Below are positions 44,401-58,700 of a DNA stretch of 64,000 nucleotides, one piece after another. The notes below the pieces were generated by a model. It did no database searches and was not told the origin of the DNA. It worked only from the letters and a program-made list of their open reading frames with translations. The DNA is taken from contig NC_086173.1 in assembly GCF_023053635.1 (NCBI RefSeq), positions 134,015,197 to 134,079,196 on the forward strand. Reading direction: 5' to 3'. The position numbers and the translations under genes are program-made. The first letter of the stretch is position 1. Each line of letters opens with the position of its first letter. Origin of the DNA: Elgaria multicarinata webbii. Lineage: Eukaryota; Chordata; Lepidosauria; Squamata; Anguidae.

Positions 44401-47400
44401 TCTTGTTTGACATATGTCCTAATAAACTTATTTCCTCGTGCAGTATGTCATTGATATGCACACAAGGAGTTAATGCATATCTTGAATATGCATAAACTCC
44501 TTTTGTGCATATGCTGTCTCTAATTCATCTTGTAAAGTAATAGATTTGAACTCTTTCCAAAAAAAACTGTGGATGTTTTGTTTGCATTTCTGCAGTGATA
44601 GGGCAGGCTATGTCAACATTTTGGATTCAAAACTGTCTTTTGACTTTAAAGCTACCAATATAAAAGAAAGGGTATGGCTGTCTCCTTACGTTATGCTAGC
44701 TGGATGATGATAAGATCTCTTCTGAAGTCCCTTACATAAACAGAACAAACATGCTTTGTGGCCAATGTTAGGATACCATTGCAAGAGAGATGGCACCTAT
44801 AGTAATGTTTGGATTGGTAGTGGAACTCTTAGGAAGACAGGTGACATGTAGAGAGTGTGTGTTGACTGTATTTGATCATAATGATAAACTATGGTTTATT
44901 ATTACATGAATGCATCTTGGGATCATGTACTCTCCCTACCCCACTCCCACCAGGGGAAGCTTCCACTTCAGTTTTCAATTAACCACAGTTTAGTGTTTGA
45001 AACCTAAACTGTAGCTAATCTTACTAGGATTTATTGAAATCTAGCTTCATAAACTAGATTTATAAGTTGCGTTGTTTCAGTAAACCATAGTTAACACTAA
45101 CCGCACCACAGTTTGTCCAGGTTTGGACATAATGCTAAACTGATTATTTTAAAATGGAAGCAAAAGCTTCTGATCTCCTTGCATGGGAGGAGGGGACACA
45201 AGATGAGTTTACTTTCCTAACAGCTAGCAGAGCAAGGAACCCAAATAGGAAGAACAGTACAGTGAGATGTACTTCTTTAGAGGTCATGTTGAAGGTATGT
45301 GCTATTGCCCTTGTTGGAGTAATTATGTATGCATTTAATGTTATGTAATTCCATGGTTCTTTTAGGTGCTGCATACTTATCTATTTGTAAGACTTGTACA
45401 ATTTATTTTTCCTCTTGCCTCATTTTGTGATAGGAACAAATTCTCTTACAAGTGGAGGATGGGATGAGTCTACCTGGGGGCCAAACTCAAATATAGAACC
45501 TCAAAGTGAGCCAACATTGTCTCCTACAGCCATCACCAGACCAGTTAGGAGGACTGTGGTAGATGAGTCAGAAAACTTCTTCAGTGCCTTTCTTTCACCA
45601 ACGGATGTTCAGAGCGTACAACAAAGTCTAGTGGTATCTAAGCCACCCACCAAATCGCAGCGACCCAAAGAAGAAGTAAAAAGTACACTACAGGAATCCC
45701 TGCAGACTGACCTTCTAGAAACAGAAGAAAAAGATTTCTCGGTAATTTCGCCCATAGAATTGAAAACATTCAGTAATGCCCAGGAAAAGGTAGACGAAAA
45801 TAATTCAGTACTTAATACTGAAGATACGCATGATGAAAACAACAGTAGAGACACTGATCTAAAGACACCACCTCAGGATCTCAAGGTAGCAGAATCCACT
45901 GCTATTGTAAAGTCAAGTTCAGGAAGTGATGGACCTGGACATGTTTCTGACATCTCTGCACGGCCTCTGTCTGCAGAGGCGAAGAATGTTGGTTTGGAAA
46001 CTAAAGAGCAAAAAAGCGAGGACAGTTTGGAAACTAAAGAGCGGAAAAGCGAGGACAGGCAAAGCAATACACCTTCACCTCCAATCAGCACTTTCTCCTC
46101 AGGAACATCCACAACTAGTGATATTGAAGTCTTGGACCATGAAAGTGTAATAAGTGAGAGCTCAGTAAGTTCAAGGCAAGAGGCTGCTGATTCAAAAGCC
46201 AGCCTTCATCTCATGCAAAATTCTTTTCAACTTCTATCAGCATCTGCTTGCACAGAATATAATCGTCTAGATGACTTTCAGAAATTGACTGAGAGTTGCT
46301 GCTCCTCGGATGCTTTTGAAAGGATAGACTCATTTAGTGTGCAGTCTTTAGACAGTCGGAGTGTAAGCGAAATAAACTCAGATGATGAATTGTCAGGTAG
46401 AGGATGCGTTTTAGTATCTGTTGCCATAAGCCCTCCAATGATAAAAGGTGATGAGGCTGAACCTACAGAAAGCAAGGCTGGACACATCTTAAATGAGACC
46501 CTTGTGCTACCCACAGAAGAAACAGAAATGGAAGAAAGTGGGCGAAGTGCAACCCCTGTCAACTCTGAACAGCCGGATATCTTGGCTGTTTCTGAGCAAA
46601 CAGATGAAGGGCAGACCCAGAAGGAGGAGATGGTAGTACTCCGGCCCATTCCTGAAAAGTTATCCAGTGTAGAGTGTGAAAAAGAAGAGCTTTGTAAGGT
46701 AACCCTAGAATTTACATTCACAATGTTTTCTTGCTGCCTTCTTGACATGGTTATTGGCCATATTTTTGCTGCAGAAAGAGATACATTAAGGTTCTTCAGT
46801 CAGGTTGCCAGTAGCAACTTGGTTGTTGGTCTGTTTCTGTTTTGATGTAATTGAATCATACTTTGGGTGGAGCTTGCTGCTCCATCTGCCTAATGTGAAT
46901 ATATGGGGGTAGAAGGAGAAGAGGTGGTTTGATTTGCTGTAAAATATCTTCTGCAACTCTAATCCTTATGCAGGCATACAGTTGAATCCTGTGGATTCAG
47001 TAAAAATTATAGTTGCTTCAAGTTTGCCCAGGTGTACTTTTATAATCCAGGCCAAATGATTTGCCATAGAAAATTTTCTGTTAGAAACAAATGTGATCTT
47101 TATTTTTTAGTGGAAGTAGCCACATGTTCCCACTGAGAACATCTTAACATTATTTATTTATTTATGTATTTTTATTATACTTATTCCCCATCTTTCCTGC
47201 AAGGAGTTCAAGGGAGGTGTACATGATTCTTGCACCCGGTGAAGTAGGTTAGGCTGAGAGAGAGTGATTGGCCCAGGGTCACCCAATGTGCTTCATGGCT
47301 CAGTGAGGATTTGAACTTGAGTTTCTTCAGATCTAGTCTGACAGTATTATGGTCTTATTTGTACTGAACAAAGAAAATAGGTGGTAATGAATTAATATCC

Positions 47401-50400
47401 TTTGAGAAAGTCCAAAAATAGCCATAGCATATATGATGTGAAATGTCTTTATATTGCTTTGGAAAATAATTGAGAAGAACTTTGGGCTTTGCATCTACCA
47501 TCAATGCTTCCCAAAGTGACCTTAAAACCATTGTACCAGTCTTCTCACCCCCTGTCTAAAATCTTCTTCAGATTATTGATTCGTTGACGGAGAAGCTAGA
47601 GATGCGGGAAACTCGGCTATTAAGCGTTAGTAAAGAGAAGGCATGCCTAGAAGAAGCTTGTGATAACCTTAAAGAGTAAGTTTCAGTTGAAAACATTCAT
47701 TTTGAGTCATGTGGAAACATTGTGATCCCTTTGTTCAGTAAATCCACTTCATTGTCTTTTGTATTATGCAGATTTTTGTGTATTTAAGCTTAATGGATTG
47801 TAATAGTTCATTTAGAAACTTGAAAGAGATTATTAAATATGTGATTAATATGGCACTGAATGGAATCAGTCTTAAAAGCTGAAATAAATATATGTGCATT
47901 AAAGTGGAATTGGATAGGCCCGCCTCTTTCACTAATTGTTATAAGTGAGGTTGGAGAGCCTCCAATTTTTGAGGTCAGATAAGGCTACTCCTTACAAAAA
48001 TTCTGCATGCAGTTTGAAATGCCAACCACATTTGTAATGATGCAAATATTTAATGTTTAGTGAAATCTTCAAAATAAAAGACGAGAACAGTAACATTTCA
48101 TCTTTGAAAGAAGAATTTGCTCAGCGAATAGCAGATGCAGAGAAAAAGGTTCAATTAGCATGCAAAGAAAGAGATACAACTAAAAAAGTAAGTTTTTCTA
48201 TGTATGAATTATGAATTTTATCCAACTACATTGTTCTGCCTGTGCTCATGAAACAGGATTTCCCTTCCCTGTCCTCTCCTCTCCCCTGCAGCTTCCCAAA
48301 TCTGCCCTACAAAACTGCTCTAGAGGCTTGAGGACACTCCAGAGCAGATTTGAGGGTGCATGGAGGGGTTGCAGGAGGATGGAGAAGATGCAGAGGGATT
48401 CTGGTTCAGAGCCTATATATCTTTTCTATAATGTTACTTTGGGATTTTTTTTTGGAATCATACCAGAAAGCCTGACATAAATTGAAATTATAGTTGTTAG
48501 AAAAAATGCCTGGCACTAACATGTAATTCCAGCATCATTCCATAGTGAACTGGATATCATTAACTTAAAATGGATGAACATGTTCTAGGATAAAAGTTCT
48601 TCTAGTAAGCCTCTTTAAGTTAAAAGGTTCAGGCAACCATCCCTAATTCAAACTGGAGGCAGTCAAAGCTGCTGAGTAGCAAGGCATATCTTGATGGAAA
48701 GGAAATGGAGTCTCCTCTCTATCCTGAAAGCCACAGGCAAAGATTCAAAGAACTAGTGTCTTCAGCCAATGTGTTCATTATTTGGGGGAGGGGGTTGTAT
48801 AGGTGGCGGCGAAACAATGAGAAAAAGTTTTTTTTAAAAAAGTTCATTGAGCCAGTATAAGTCTCTTGCATGAACTGGAGCAATTCTTTGGATTTTGGCT
48901 ATAGACATTAAGCAGGGGTAGTCGAGTGCTGTAAATCAAGTGTGCTATATCTAGTTTGAAAGGATTGTGGAGGAATTTTTACTTGCACTCATCCCGCCCA
49001 CTTGGCAAACCATGCTTCTCAGCATGGTTTGCGGGGTGGAATATAGGATGGGGATTTGCTTTAGATTGAAATTCACCTTTTTATCCCAAGGGTCACTCAA
49101 GTAACTTACATTTGAGCACTAAACTGTACTGTTTAAGGTGGATCTGTTTAAAATGTTCAAAGCAACAGCATCAACTAACAACTTTTAAAATTTCCCTAGA
49201 ATTAAAAACAATTTTGAGTACTTGTTTTAATATATAAGTAATAATTCAAAATTTATCCATATAAATTTGGGGGAAGTGGAGGTTATCAGCTGATGATTTT
49301 GTAAGTTTAAAATGTTTATTTAAGAAGTATTTTGGCTCTCCGACCACTGTCCCTAAATCCATAAAAATCATGAGATGCACCAACTGATATGTTCATCCTC
49401 CCCTACTCCCAATACTAGATATATGTGCTTAGTATTAGGATACTGACAAACAGTTTTTTATATATAATGAGGGAAGCCCCACATAGTTTGAACCAAAAAA
49501 AAATTAAATGTCATGGTCAAAATGTATAAATAGTTTAGAGAATAAATAATTTGTGTTTATTTTTTAGGAAGTAAAGCTCCTCAAAGAAGATCTAGCAACT
49601 AGATTGAACAGTAATGAAACTGCTGAACTACTTAAGGAAAAGGATGAACAAATTAAAGGTTTAATGGAGGAAGGTGGGTATGAGTTTACATTCATAATAG
49701 CAGTTGCTTGGAAACTGGCTTTAAAGTGTTCCTTCAAATGTTGTTAAAGTGATGCTGTTGGAAGTATGTTTTGACTACAGCACTTAACTGGAAGGGGATG
49801 GTGGAACCTTCCCTCCTCAGCCCTATGTTTTCAAGAAACTAGTTTGTACTGACCATGTGTCTTGTATAATGCAACAGCTCTGATATGTATGTGTTTATAA
49901 TAATGGGAAGCTCTGCATAAAAAAACACCCTTGAGGGTTCATGTCCATTATTAACTCAAGGCCCGGTGCTTTACAACAATTGTGGGCAACTGGTGGCCCT
50001 CCAGATTTTGTTGGCCTACAGCTCCAATCATCCCTTACCATTGGCTATGGCTGACTAGGGCTGATAGGAGTTGTAGGCCAAAATAACTAGAGGACCACAA
50101 GTTGCCTACCTCTGCCCTATAATATTGTATCACTATCTCTGGCTATCAAATTGGATTGGAAACACTTCTGCAGTTGCTGTTGGCTTTATCTCTGCTCCTA
50201 AAACGGTGCGAGTTCCCTTAAATAGCAAAAGGAATAAGTTGAGATGCTCGCATTTTGTAAATGTGGATGAAAGTTTTCATTATCTCTTGTAAATATCCAT
50301 TACTTGAAAGAGTGTTGTGTGGGATTTGATTAGTTTGTTTTGTGTGATGGTAAAGTAACCCACTCCACATACTAGTGATACTGAAGTACCTAGGGTTAAG

Positions 50401-51528
50401 TCATCATAATGTTTATGATCATCATTGGTGATTACATTAGTTCAAATCCAAATTATTGAGCAAACTGGGTGGTGAACTGCAGTATATAGTCCTATGTTAA
50501 ATATGCCTTGGTATTAGCTAATCAGATCCATCTTTCTTTTCAGGAGAAAAGCTTTCAAAACAGCAGTTACAAAATTCTAATATTATTAAGAAACTAAGAG
50601 CAAAGGAGAAGGAAAAAGAAAACATAAATACAAAGCAGAGTAAAAAACTTAAAGAATTAGAAGAAGACTTACAGCATCTGAAACAGGTTGGGTGAATTTT
50701 TAGACTTTCACTGCCTCTGAGTTGCACTGATATTTGTGGGCTAATTCACTTAAATTTTTTATTTAAAATATTTGTAATTCTCTCCAAAGCCAAAGTTGCC
50801 TTCCAAAAGGGGTTTCCCCCAACAAAAGGAAATAAACATTAAAAAAAAAAAAAAGATCAGTAAAATGCAATACGCTTAGCAGCAGCAGCACAAAGCCATA
50901 GTGCCCAGTTTGATAGATACTGCTGGTTTTATTGGCTCTTTAATTGTTAAATTCTTTGTTGTTAGCATTCTTGGAATCTTCAACCAAAATATTGTTTAAA
51001 TGAATACATACCATAAGTTGAATATATTGCTGCCTTCCAACATCTACCAAGAGGTAAGCTGCAGCATACTGCATTTGTTGAAGCTTTTTGACCAATCAAA
51101 GTGAGGGTTGCAAATGGCAAGGCAGTTGTATAAGGATTTCTCTTGCAAACCCTGGCTGTTGTTTGGTAAGGGGGTAAGTTTTTTCCACTTGCCCTCACTT
51201 GTGTGCTGAACAGCAGTGAGCATGTGTGAGAGAGTAGGTGTGCATCACTGTGTAACAGCATTAAAAGACTCACTAGACTTTAGCTCGCTAGACTTTTAGC
51301 TCAGCTAAAAACTTTTCTTTTTCCTAAAGCTTTTAAAACTTGATTTTGTTCTGACTTTATACTGTTAGTTTTACCCTACCCAGTGCCTGTTTACCCTACC
51401 CTGTGCCTGTTTGCATTCTCTTCCCCTCCTTATTGTTTTATTATGATTTTATTAGAATGTAAGCCTATGCGGCAGGGTCTTGCTATTTACTGTTTTACTC
51501 TGTACAGCACCATGTACATTGATGGTGC

Positions 51529-51559
<31 letters not shown>

Positions 51560-54500
51560 AAAAAAATAGACCTTCTCCAAGTTGAGGCTCAGATTCAGGT
51601 GCATTTGCCCTGTAATATGGATAATTCAGGGCTTGCAATTAAGGATGCTTGAGGAGTTTGATCTTTGTAAATTCCAATGCGAATTGACCTGATGCGCACC
51701 TCCCAGATGGATTAATCCATTGGAGTTTGCATTTCTAATGTTACATCTTACTCAAGTGTATCAACTTGTGTATTTTAAGATAAAATATGTTTAGGAAATA
51801 AGTATCTGAATTTGAGTGTAAATTTTCATACAGATTGTAAGTTCACAAATTACTGCAAAAGTGGGACAAATAGATTTATGACCCAGCATAAGCTAAAGTG
51901 ACATGGACTAAAATAGGCTAATTCATCTTTCCCAACACATAATTCAATATAGGGAGGTCACTGCAAATATATGCCCGTATCAGATACCCCAAATAGTTAA
52001 AATGAAGGCATGCGGGCACACCATTGCACTAGATTTAGTCTTTTCTATGGTAATTATATTTTCTGTTTAATTCTTGCAAGCTGCATATGAAATACCTGGC
52101 TGGCTTATATTTTCTCTTACATTTAGCTATGTTTTTGCTCACTGACAAATGTTCAAGATTTCCATCGCCATCCCTGTTGTTGTTGTTGCAGTTGCATAAA
52201 GTGATTTAAAATGCTTTGTAAATGAAAGCTCAGAAATAGATTGTGATGGCTTTTCATTGACACAGGTGCTGGATGCCAAAGAAGAAGTTGAAAAGCAACA
52301 CAGGGAGAACATTAAGCAACTAAATAGTGTAGTTGAACGCCAAGAGAAGGACCTTACCAGATTCCAAGTGGACCTTGAAGATCTTGAAGAAAGGAACCGA
52401 AGTGTTCAGGCAGCTCTTGATAGCGCATACAAGTAAGGCTATTTCCATAAAAATGGGCAAGAACAGCTTTTTTGTGCCAAATAAAAAACATTCTCTATTT
52501 AAATCTTCGGACTATTGCACTGTCCAATATGTATTCTGATGCATTTTAAAACATACAAATGTTGATTTTACATTTACTTCTAAAATCATATATTTCAGAG
52601 AACTTGCAGATCTTCACAAAGCCAATGCTACAAAGGACTGTGAGGCACAAGAAGCAGCATTAAGTCATGAAATGAAAGTGAAAGAAGAACTGGGCTTCGC
52701 TCTAGAGAAGGCCCAAGAGGAGGCTCGTCAGCAACAAGAGGCGTTAGCAATTCAGGTCAGTGTTGGGAACGATGATTAAAGCTTGCAAATATTTTTATTG
52801 CCAATGTTGTTAATTCAAAAGTCATATTACAAGTTGTCCCGGTATGTACTTGGCATAATTAATCACGAGCAGGAATGAATGATGCAGAAAGGCATATTTT
52901 TAAATTACATGGGAAGCCATTGAAATGCTGCAAACCTTAAGACAATGTTCTGCAACCTGGTGTTCTGCAAATGTTTACAGTTTGGACTTTGTTTGAACTA
53001 TCCATCTATAGTTCAGTACTTTGGAAGCATGTAGCTACTTGTTCACTACCCTATCGCAAATAAAATACATCTAAACAAAGTGTACACCTAAGATTGGCTC
53101 CATTACCTTCTCATTACCTTCTATGCAACATGCTTAATAGCTTGGGGCTTGAAGACAAGACAGGTTTTGCTTGTGTTTATATGTGGAGAGGGGAATAGTT
53201 GCTTCCTTCAGTAATCATTTCAGCCACATTGAGGACTTTTTGTGGTAGACCTATGACATTGCAACTCCCATTAGTATAAACCAGCAGTCAGGGATGATAG
53301 AAGTTGTAGTCCAAAACTTCTGGAGGGCACCAGGTTGGGGGAGTCTAAGGGAAAATATAAGAGGGAAATTGACATGAATCTAGCAGCCTACTATTAAGAA
53401 ACCATTTTTCACAATTTTTGTGAACCGCCCAGAGAGCTCCAGCTATTGGGCGGTATAGAAATGTAATAAATAAATAAATAAAATAAATAAACCAGACTTG
53501 AAGCAGGATACATTTACACGTTGTGCTTTATAACTACAGCGTTGTTCTTGTAAGTCACTTTGTGAAAGTCACAACTGCTGCAAATGCAATTAATCCTTTA
53601 ACCAAATGGGAGTGCCTGTATGTCAGTGATGCATGTTAAAAGGCCAAAGGAGCGTTAGATTGATGCCTTCAGTGCATTTTATATTTTATTTTATTATTAC
53701 ATTTATTGTAATATTGTATCTTTATTCCTGTTTTACAGGTGACAGACTTGAGACTGGCTCTGCAACGTGCAGAACAGCAACAAGCTAGAAAGGAGGATTA
53801 TTTGCGCCAGGAAATTAGTGAACTCCAGCAGGTATTGTAGCATTTCCTTCTGAAATGTCAAATTTTCTTTGCCTCTTGCAAAGTGCTAGGAAAAAACGTT
53901 TTAAATTCACAGGATTTTTGATAGTCCAGTGAGCTAAAATAGACTATAGTTTTCTGCTTAATACTATGCATTTTAATTGAACCCTAGTGTAGGTCCTGTT
54001 ATTAATAGTTATAATTGTATACAGTAGCAGAATTTAGCTGTTCTTTGCCGTTTTATTTGTTCCATGGCAATGGTATACTACTTACAGCTGCTGCTGCTGC
54101 TCCTATAGCACTTACTAGTGTTCCATTGCAGCATTTAAATTAAATTTGGAAGTAAACAGTAAATGTGGCAAAATATTCATGGCGTTCTAGAATTTAAACG
54201 GTACTTACCTATTTATAATTTCAGAGACTTCAAGAAGCTGAGACTCGCAACCAAGAGCTGAGTCAAAGCGTTACATCTGCTACAAGGCCCCTGCTCCGAC
54301 AGATAGAAAACCTGCAAGCAAACCTGGGAGCACAGACCTTGTCATGGGAGAAGCTGGAGAAGAACCTTTCTGATAGGCTTGGTAAGGCAAAAGGTTGTGA
54401 GCCAATGGGCAGATCGGGGTGCCAAGAAGTTCTATGCAAAGCAGGGGTGGGCAACTTGTGGCCCTCCAGAAGGTTTGGCTTACAACCATTTGCTGTGCTG

Positions 54501-55662
54501 GCTAGAGCAGATGGGAGCCACAGACCCTAACATCTGAAGGGCCAGAAATTGCTCAACTCTGCCCTAGAGAGACCTAATTTAGCATGTTAGTTTTAACTTA
54601 TATTTAATAACCAAAGCTAAAAAAAAAAAGCACCCCATGCTATTTTTTGTCCCAATACACTACAAGTATTTGACCTGAAATATTTCAAGGGTAGGCGGGA
54701 ATTCAAGGACATTTAATGTGCTTTAAATGTTAAATTTTGTAGATTTTTTTTGAATACTTGTAAAAAGTTAAAGACAATGTAATTCCCTTACATTGTTTAA
54801 GTTTAAGAAACTAAAGGTACTGAAAACTGTTGACGCATCAATGCATTTTAATAACCTAGAGGAGAGTACATGATATGCTAACAGCATGTCATGTACTCAC
54901 CTATTCCAACAGACTGCACCTATCTTCTGCTAAGGTTCTTGGGGCACCTTCAGTTTCTCTGTCACTATATTAGTTCCATGACATGCATGTATGCTCTCAC
55001 ATGCTTGCTAAGGATGATCACCTGAAAAATATTAATTGCAAGCTGGCCTAATATTCTATTTGCAATCAGCCTACATTTTTACTAATGAACTTATGGAATG
55101 AAAACCTTCCCAAAAAACAATAAAGCACTGGAAAAATTTCTACCCCACGTCACTGGCTGGGATTGAAAGAGTCCTATACATGACTAGGAAATACTGCAGA
55201 TGTTTGGATTTCTGCCTCTCTTGTGCTGCCTAAAATAACCTTTGGGCCCTGGCCATTGTAAACAGGAGTTGGGTAAGCTCCATGGCTCATGTCTTGGTTC
55301 TGACTTAAAAATGTAAAATTACTCCCCACCCCAAAAAAGAAAAAGAAAAAAAGAGGAAGTAACTTGACTCATTTCCAGGACAGAGCAGAATTTGTCACTT
55401 TTTTCCATTTGTGCAAATTTGGACTTGTGAAAGTGTACATATCCCTCAAAGTGTGCATTTTCGTGCTTTAGCTTATGGGGGAAATGCACATTTTTGGCTT
55501 GTGTTTTTATTTTACATATTTTTCTATGACTAAATTTGCATAAAATTCCAAAAACCTTTTTTTAAAGGTCCACAAGGCTGTGGAGTCTATGCAATTTGAA
55601 AAAAGCTGGTCCGCTGTGGAATCCGCAGGTTGGATTCATAGAAATCCAAACTCATTTGATTA

Positions 55663-55705
<43 letters not shown>

Positions 55706-58700
55706 TATAGCACCATCTATGTACATGGTGCTGTACAGCGTAAAACAGTAAATAGCAAGATCCTGCCACATAGGCTTACATTCTATTAAAATCATAGTAG
55801 AGCGATAAGGAGGGGAAGAGAATGCAAACAGGCACTGGGTAGGGTAAACAGGTGCAGGGTAGGGTAAAACTAACAGTATAACAGTATAAAGTCCAAACAG
55901 CATCAAGTTGTAAAAACTTTAGGAAAAAGAAAAGTTTTTAGCTGAGCTTTAAAAGCTGCAATTGAACTTGTGGATCTCAGATGTTCCGGAAGAACACATT
56001 CCATTGTGGATTTCTCTGACATCCCTACCTACCCTGAATTTGGATCAGACATAGATTATCACTCACTCCCAACCATCCTTTCAGTAGGAAAGCTCAGGCA
56101 AAAAGATTCAGGCAGTACCCAGAGTGAGCCATCTGTGCCCCAAGTCTGTATTGCCTTGTGTGGGATATATATTGAGGCCAAACTATAGACAATACGTTAA
56201 ATGGATATATGCATTCAACATACCTTGTTTTTTTCTGTATAAATAATACTTATACAGGGGTGTGTGGGATAGGGACCATTGGGAAGAGAGTTTCTTCCCT
56301 ATTCCATGAGCCCACTGAAGATGCATCCCTGGAAGCTATTCACCCCAGGAAGGAAACTGCCATTGTATTAATGTCAGATTATCTTCCAAGGGAAAATAGC
56401 TTTGGGCGATGGGTCGGATTTTCACCAGGACTGAGAAAGAAAAAGAAAGAGTTAAACCTTCTTCCTTTTGCTTTTCAGCGCCAATCCTATTCTGGACACC
56501 CCTGTGATTTTTTTGAAAGTCATAGAAAGATACCTCCTAGATCCCTGTTATCCTAAATAACATTTAAATGTCAACTAGTATATCTGTTTTCTTGCTATTA
56601 GGGGATGCTCAAACTGCCCTGGCAGCACAGACGGAAAGAGAACGTGCTGCTACAGAAGAACTTCTTTCCAATAAAATCCAGCTTTCTTCCACCGAGTCAC
56701 AAAATAATCTCCTAAGGCAAGAAAATAGTCGCCTTCAGGCTCAACTAGAGGGAGAGAAAGCGAGGCTTAAGAAACTAGAAAATGAAAACAATCGGTAAAT
56801 TTCCTTTACATTTTATAACAATTTCTGTAAAAGAATACACATGGTTCAAATAGCCAGGTGGGGTATAGTGAAAAGTATAGCTACTTTAAAAGCTAAGGCT
56901 TTTTTTTATTTTACTGGGAGCAGTTGGTCTAATGCCATAAGAATTAGAAAGAGTCATAAGGTATGGAGTCACATTAAAAATGGGTGTATATGCTGCTACT
57001 GGTACTGTGTACATACCAATAGAATAGTCTCAATATCAACTGAGTCCAGATAACACAGGTTGGTTGCAGATCCTATGTACAGCCAGACTTGCACCCTGCA
57101 GATTGCATGGATCTATTTTACCTTGGTATGAACTCTGTATAAACTTGATTGCCTGACAAATGGTAGACCTTTCATGCTAGTTCATTACATTGAGAATACA
57201 TATATTATTCTTACTGAGTGCTCTCTTTGTTGCTTTCGCACACAGGTATGAAGTTGAGCTAGAAAACCTCAAAGAAGAATATGTGAAAACGGTTGAAGAA
57301 GGAAAAAAAGAAAAGGTTTCTTTAATAGCCAACTCTTTGGTATAATGCTGCTTTCTGAAGTAGAGTTCTCTGTAAATAATGATGACCATTTTGCTTTCTT
57401 CAGATGCTGTTGGCTACTCAGCTAGAAATGGAGAAAATGAAAGTTGAACAAGAAAAAAAGAAGACAATTTTTGTACAAGAAACTGCAAGAGAAAAGGTAC
57501 TTTTATCATGTGAATCACTTTCCATAGTTCTGGATATGAATCAACCCTTAAGAGAGTACAAGCAGTTTCCTGGGGAGGTAGAAGCTTTCCACGTTCTTAG
57601 CGTGCCAGTTTGTGTGCCATACTACCCCTTTAAAACCAGCATGTTTAGCTCTGTGTACGTACTATAAGCACAATAGGATCACAAGCCTGTATTTTGTAAG
57701 CTTTATGCTTCCTGGGAATCTTCCTTCTATGTCCTCAAGTCATACTCTTTGTGTGGATGGCCTAGTCCTTCCTTTTTCCTTGGATTTCATCTTGGATCTC
57801 ACCTCTGTGAACACTAACATTGGACCCTACTGATGTTATTCTCTTGGTTACATTCAAGGATGCTCCATTTTTTGCTCTTCACTGATGGATGCATCATTTG
57901 AAATGCCTTAATCTATTTTGATATGTAATATAAATTCCTAAACTAACACGAACAACATCATCCTGTACTTTCAACACTGTGCCAGATGCGAATGAGGTTA
58001 TGTGTTCCTTCTGCTGTGTGAATACTAAGTGAAGTTGCTTTGCTTCACATGAGCAGCAGGTTCTGTATATGAGTTAACCTGGGAAGCTGAAGGAGCAAAG
58101 TATGAAGTTCATTTAGTTGTTAAACATTTAAAAATGGGAAGGTTTTACTTGTAAGAGGAGAAATACTGCTTGATATGCCTTTGCCATCATCTCAATGCAA
58201 TTTACCCTCTCTCTGAAATGTTCCCTAATATTTGCTACTTGTTTTTCCTCTTTTTATATCTCCAAGGAGCGTAAATTATACATTTCATCAACAATGGAAA
58301 CTGTCTCAAGTACGCCCACTCTGTCACGCTCAAGCTCCATAAGTGGGGTTGATATGGCAGGTCTCCAGGCATCCTTCATATCCCAGGTATTCCACTATTT
58401 ATCATTTTGACCTTCATTTGCAGCTTCCATATATTTTTCCTTTGGATCATGGTGTCTTAAGTGTGTTTATTAACATTTTAGTTGAATCCAGCTCCACCAC
58501 CTTGCTCAAATGAGAGCCAGTAAATATGAGAATGTGGGTAGCAAACAATATGTCAAACAAATATGTTTGTTTATAATTGAAAATGAAATTTGCCTTTCTT
58601 TGCCTATGTGTTACATTTTGGCTTTTATGAAGAATTCAACTTCTGATTAAACCTGGCTAGAGCTTAATTGACAAACCCTGAGCATAGACTTCTACCAATA

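Larger units (their letters stand above)
41639..45433 (+). other. TMF1: TMF1 intron 1
   Basis: A CpG-rich first 200 bases precede AT-rich sequence. It holds a foldback copy at 43480-43605, a LINE tail at 43800-43915 and a 40-bp minisatellite at 44106-44225. A probable foldback-type element lies at 44850-45140 ('aaactatggttta' facing 'taaaccatagtt'). The rest is unassigned. Confidence 0.6.

Noticed and set aside
56209-56556. 115-codon frame in TMF1 intron 10 with an acceptor-like 'cttttgcttttcag' inside
   Set aside because: No similarity to any protein I recognise, and TMF1 exons 10 and 11 join in phase without it.
57300-57330. TMF1 intron 12 donor GTTTCTTTAA as a possible U12 site
   Set aside because: It lacks the ATCC core, and the intron is short with an ordinary pyrimidine-rich acceptor; best read as a weak U2 donor.
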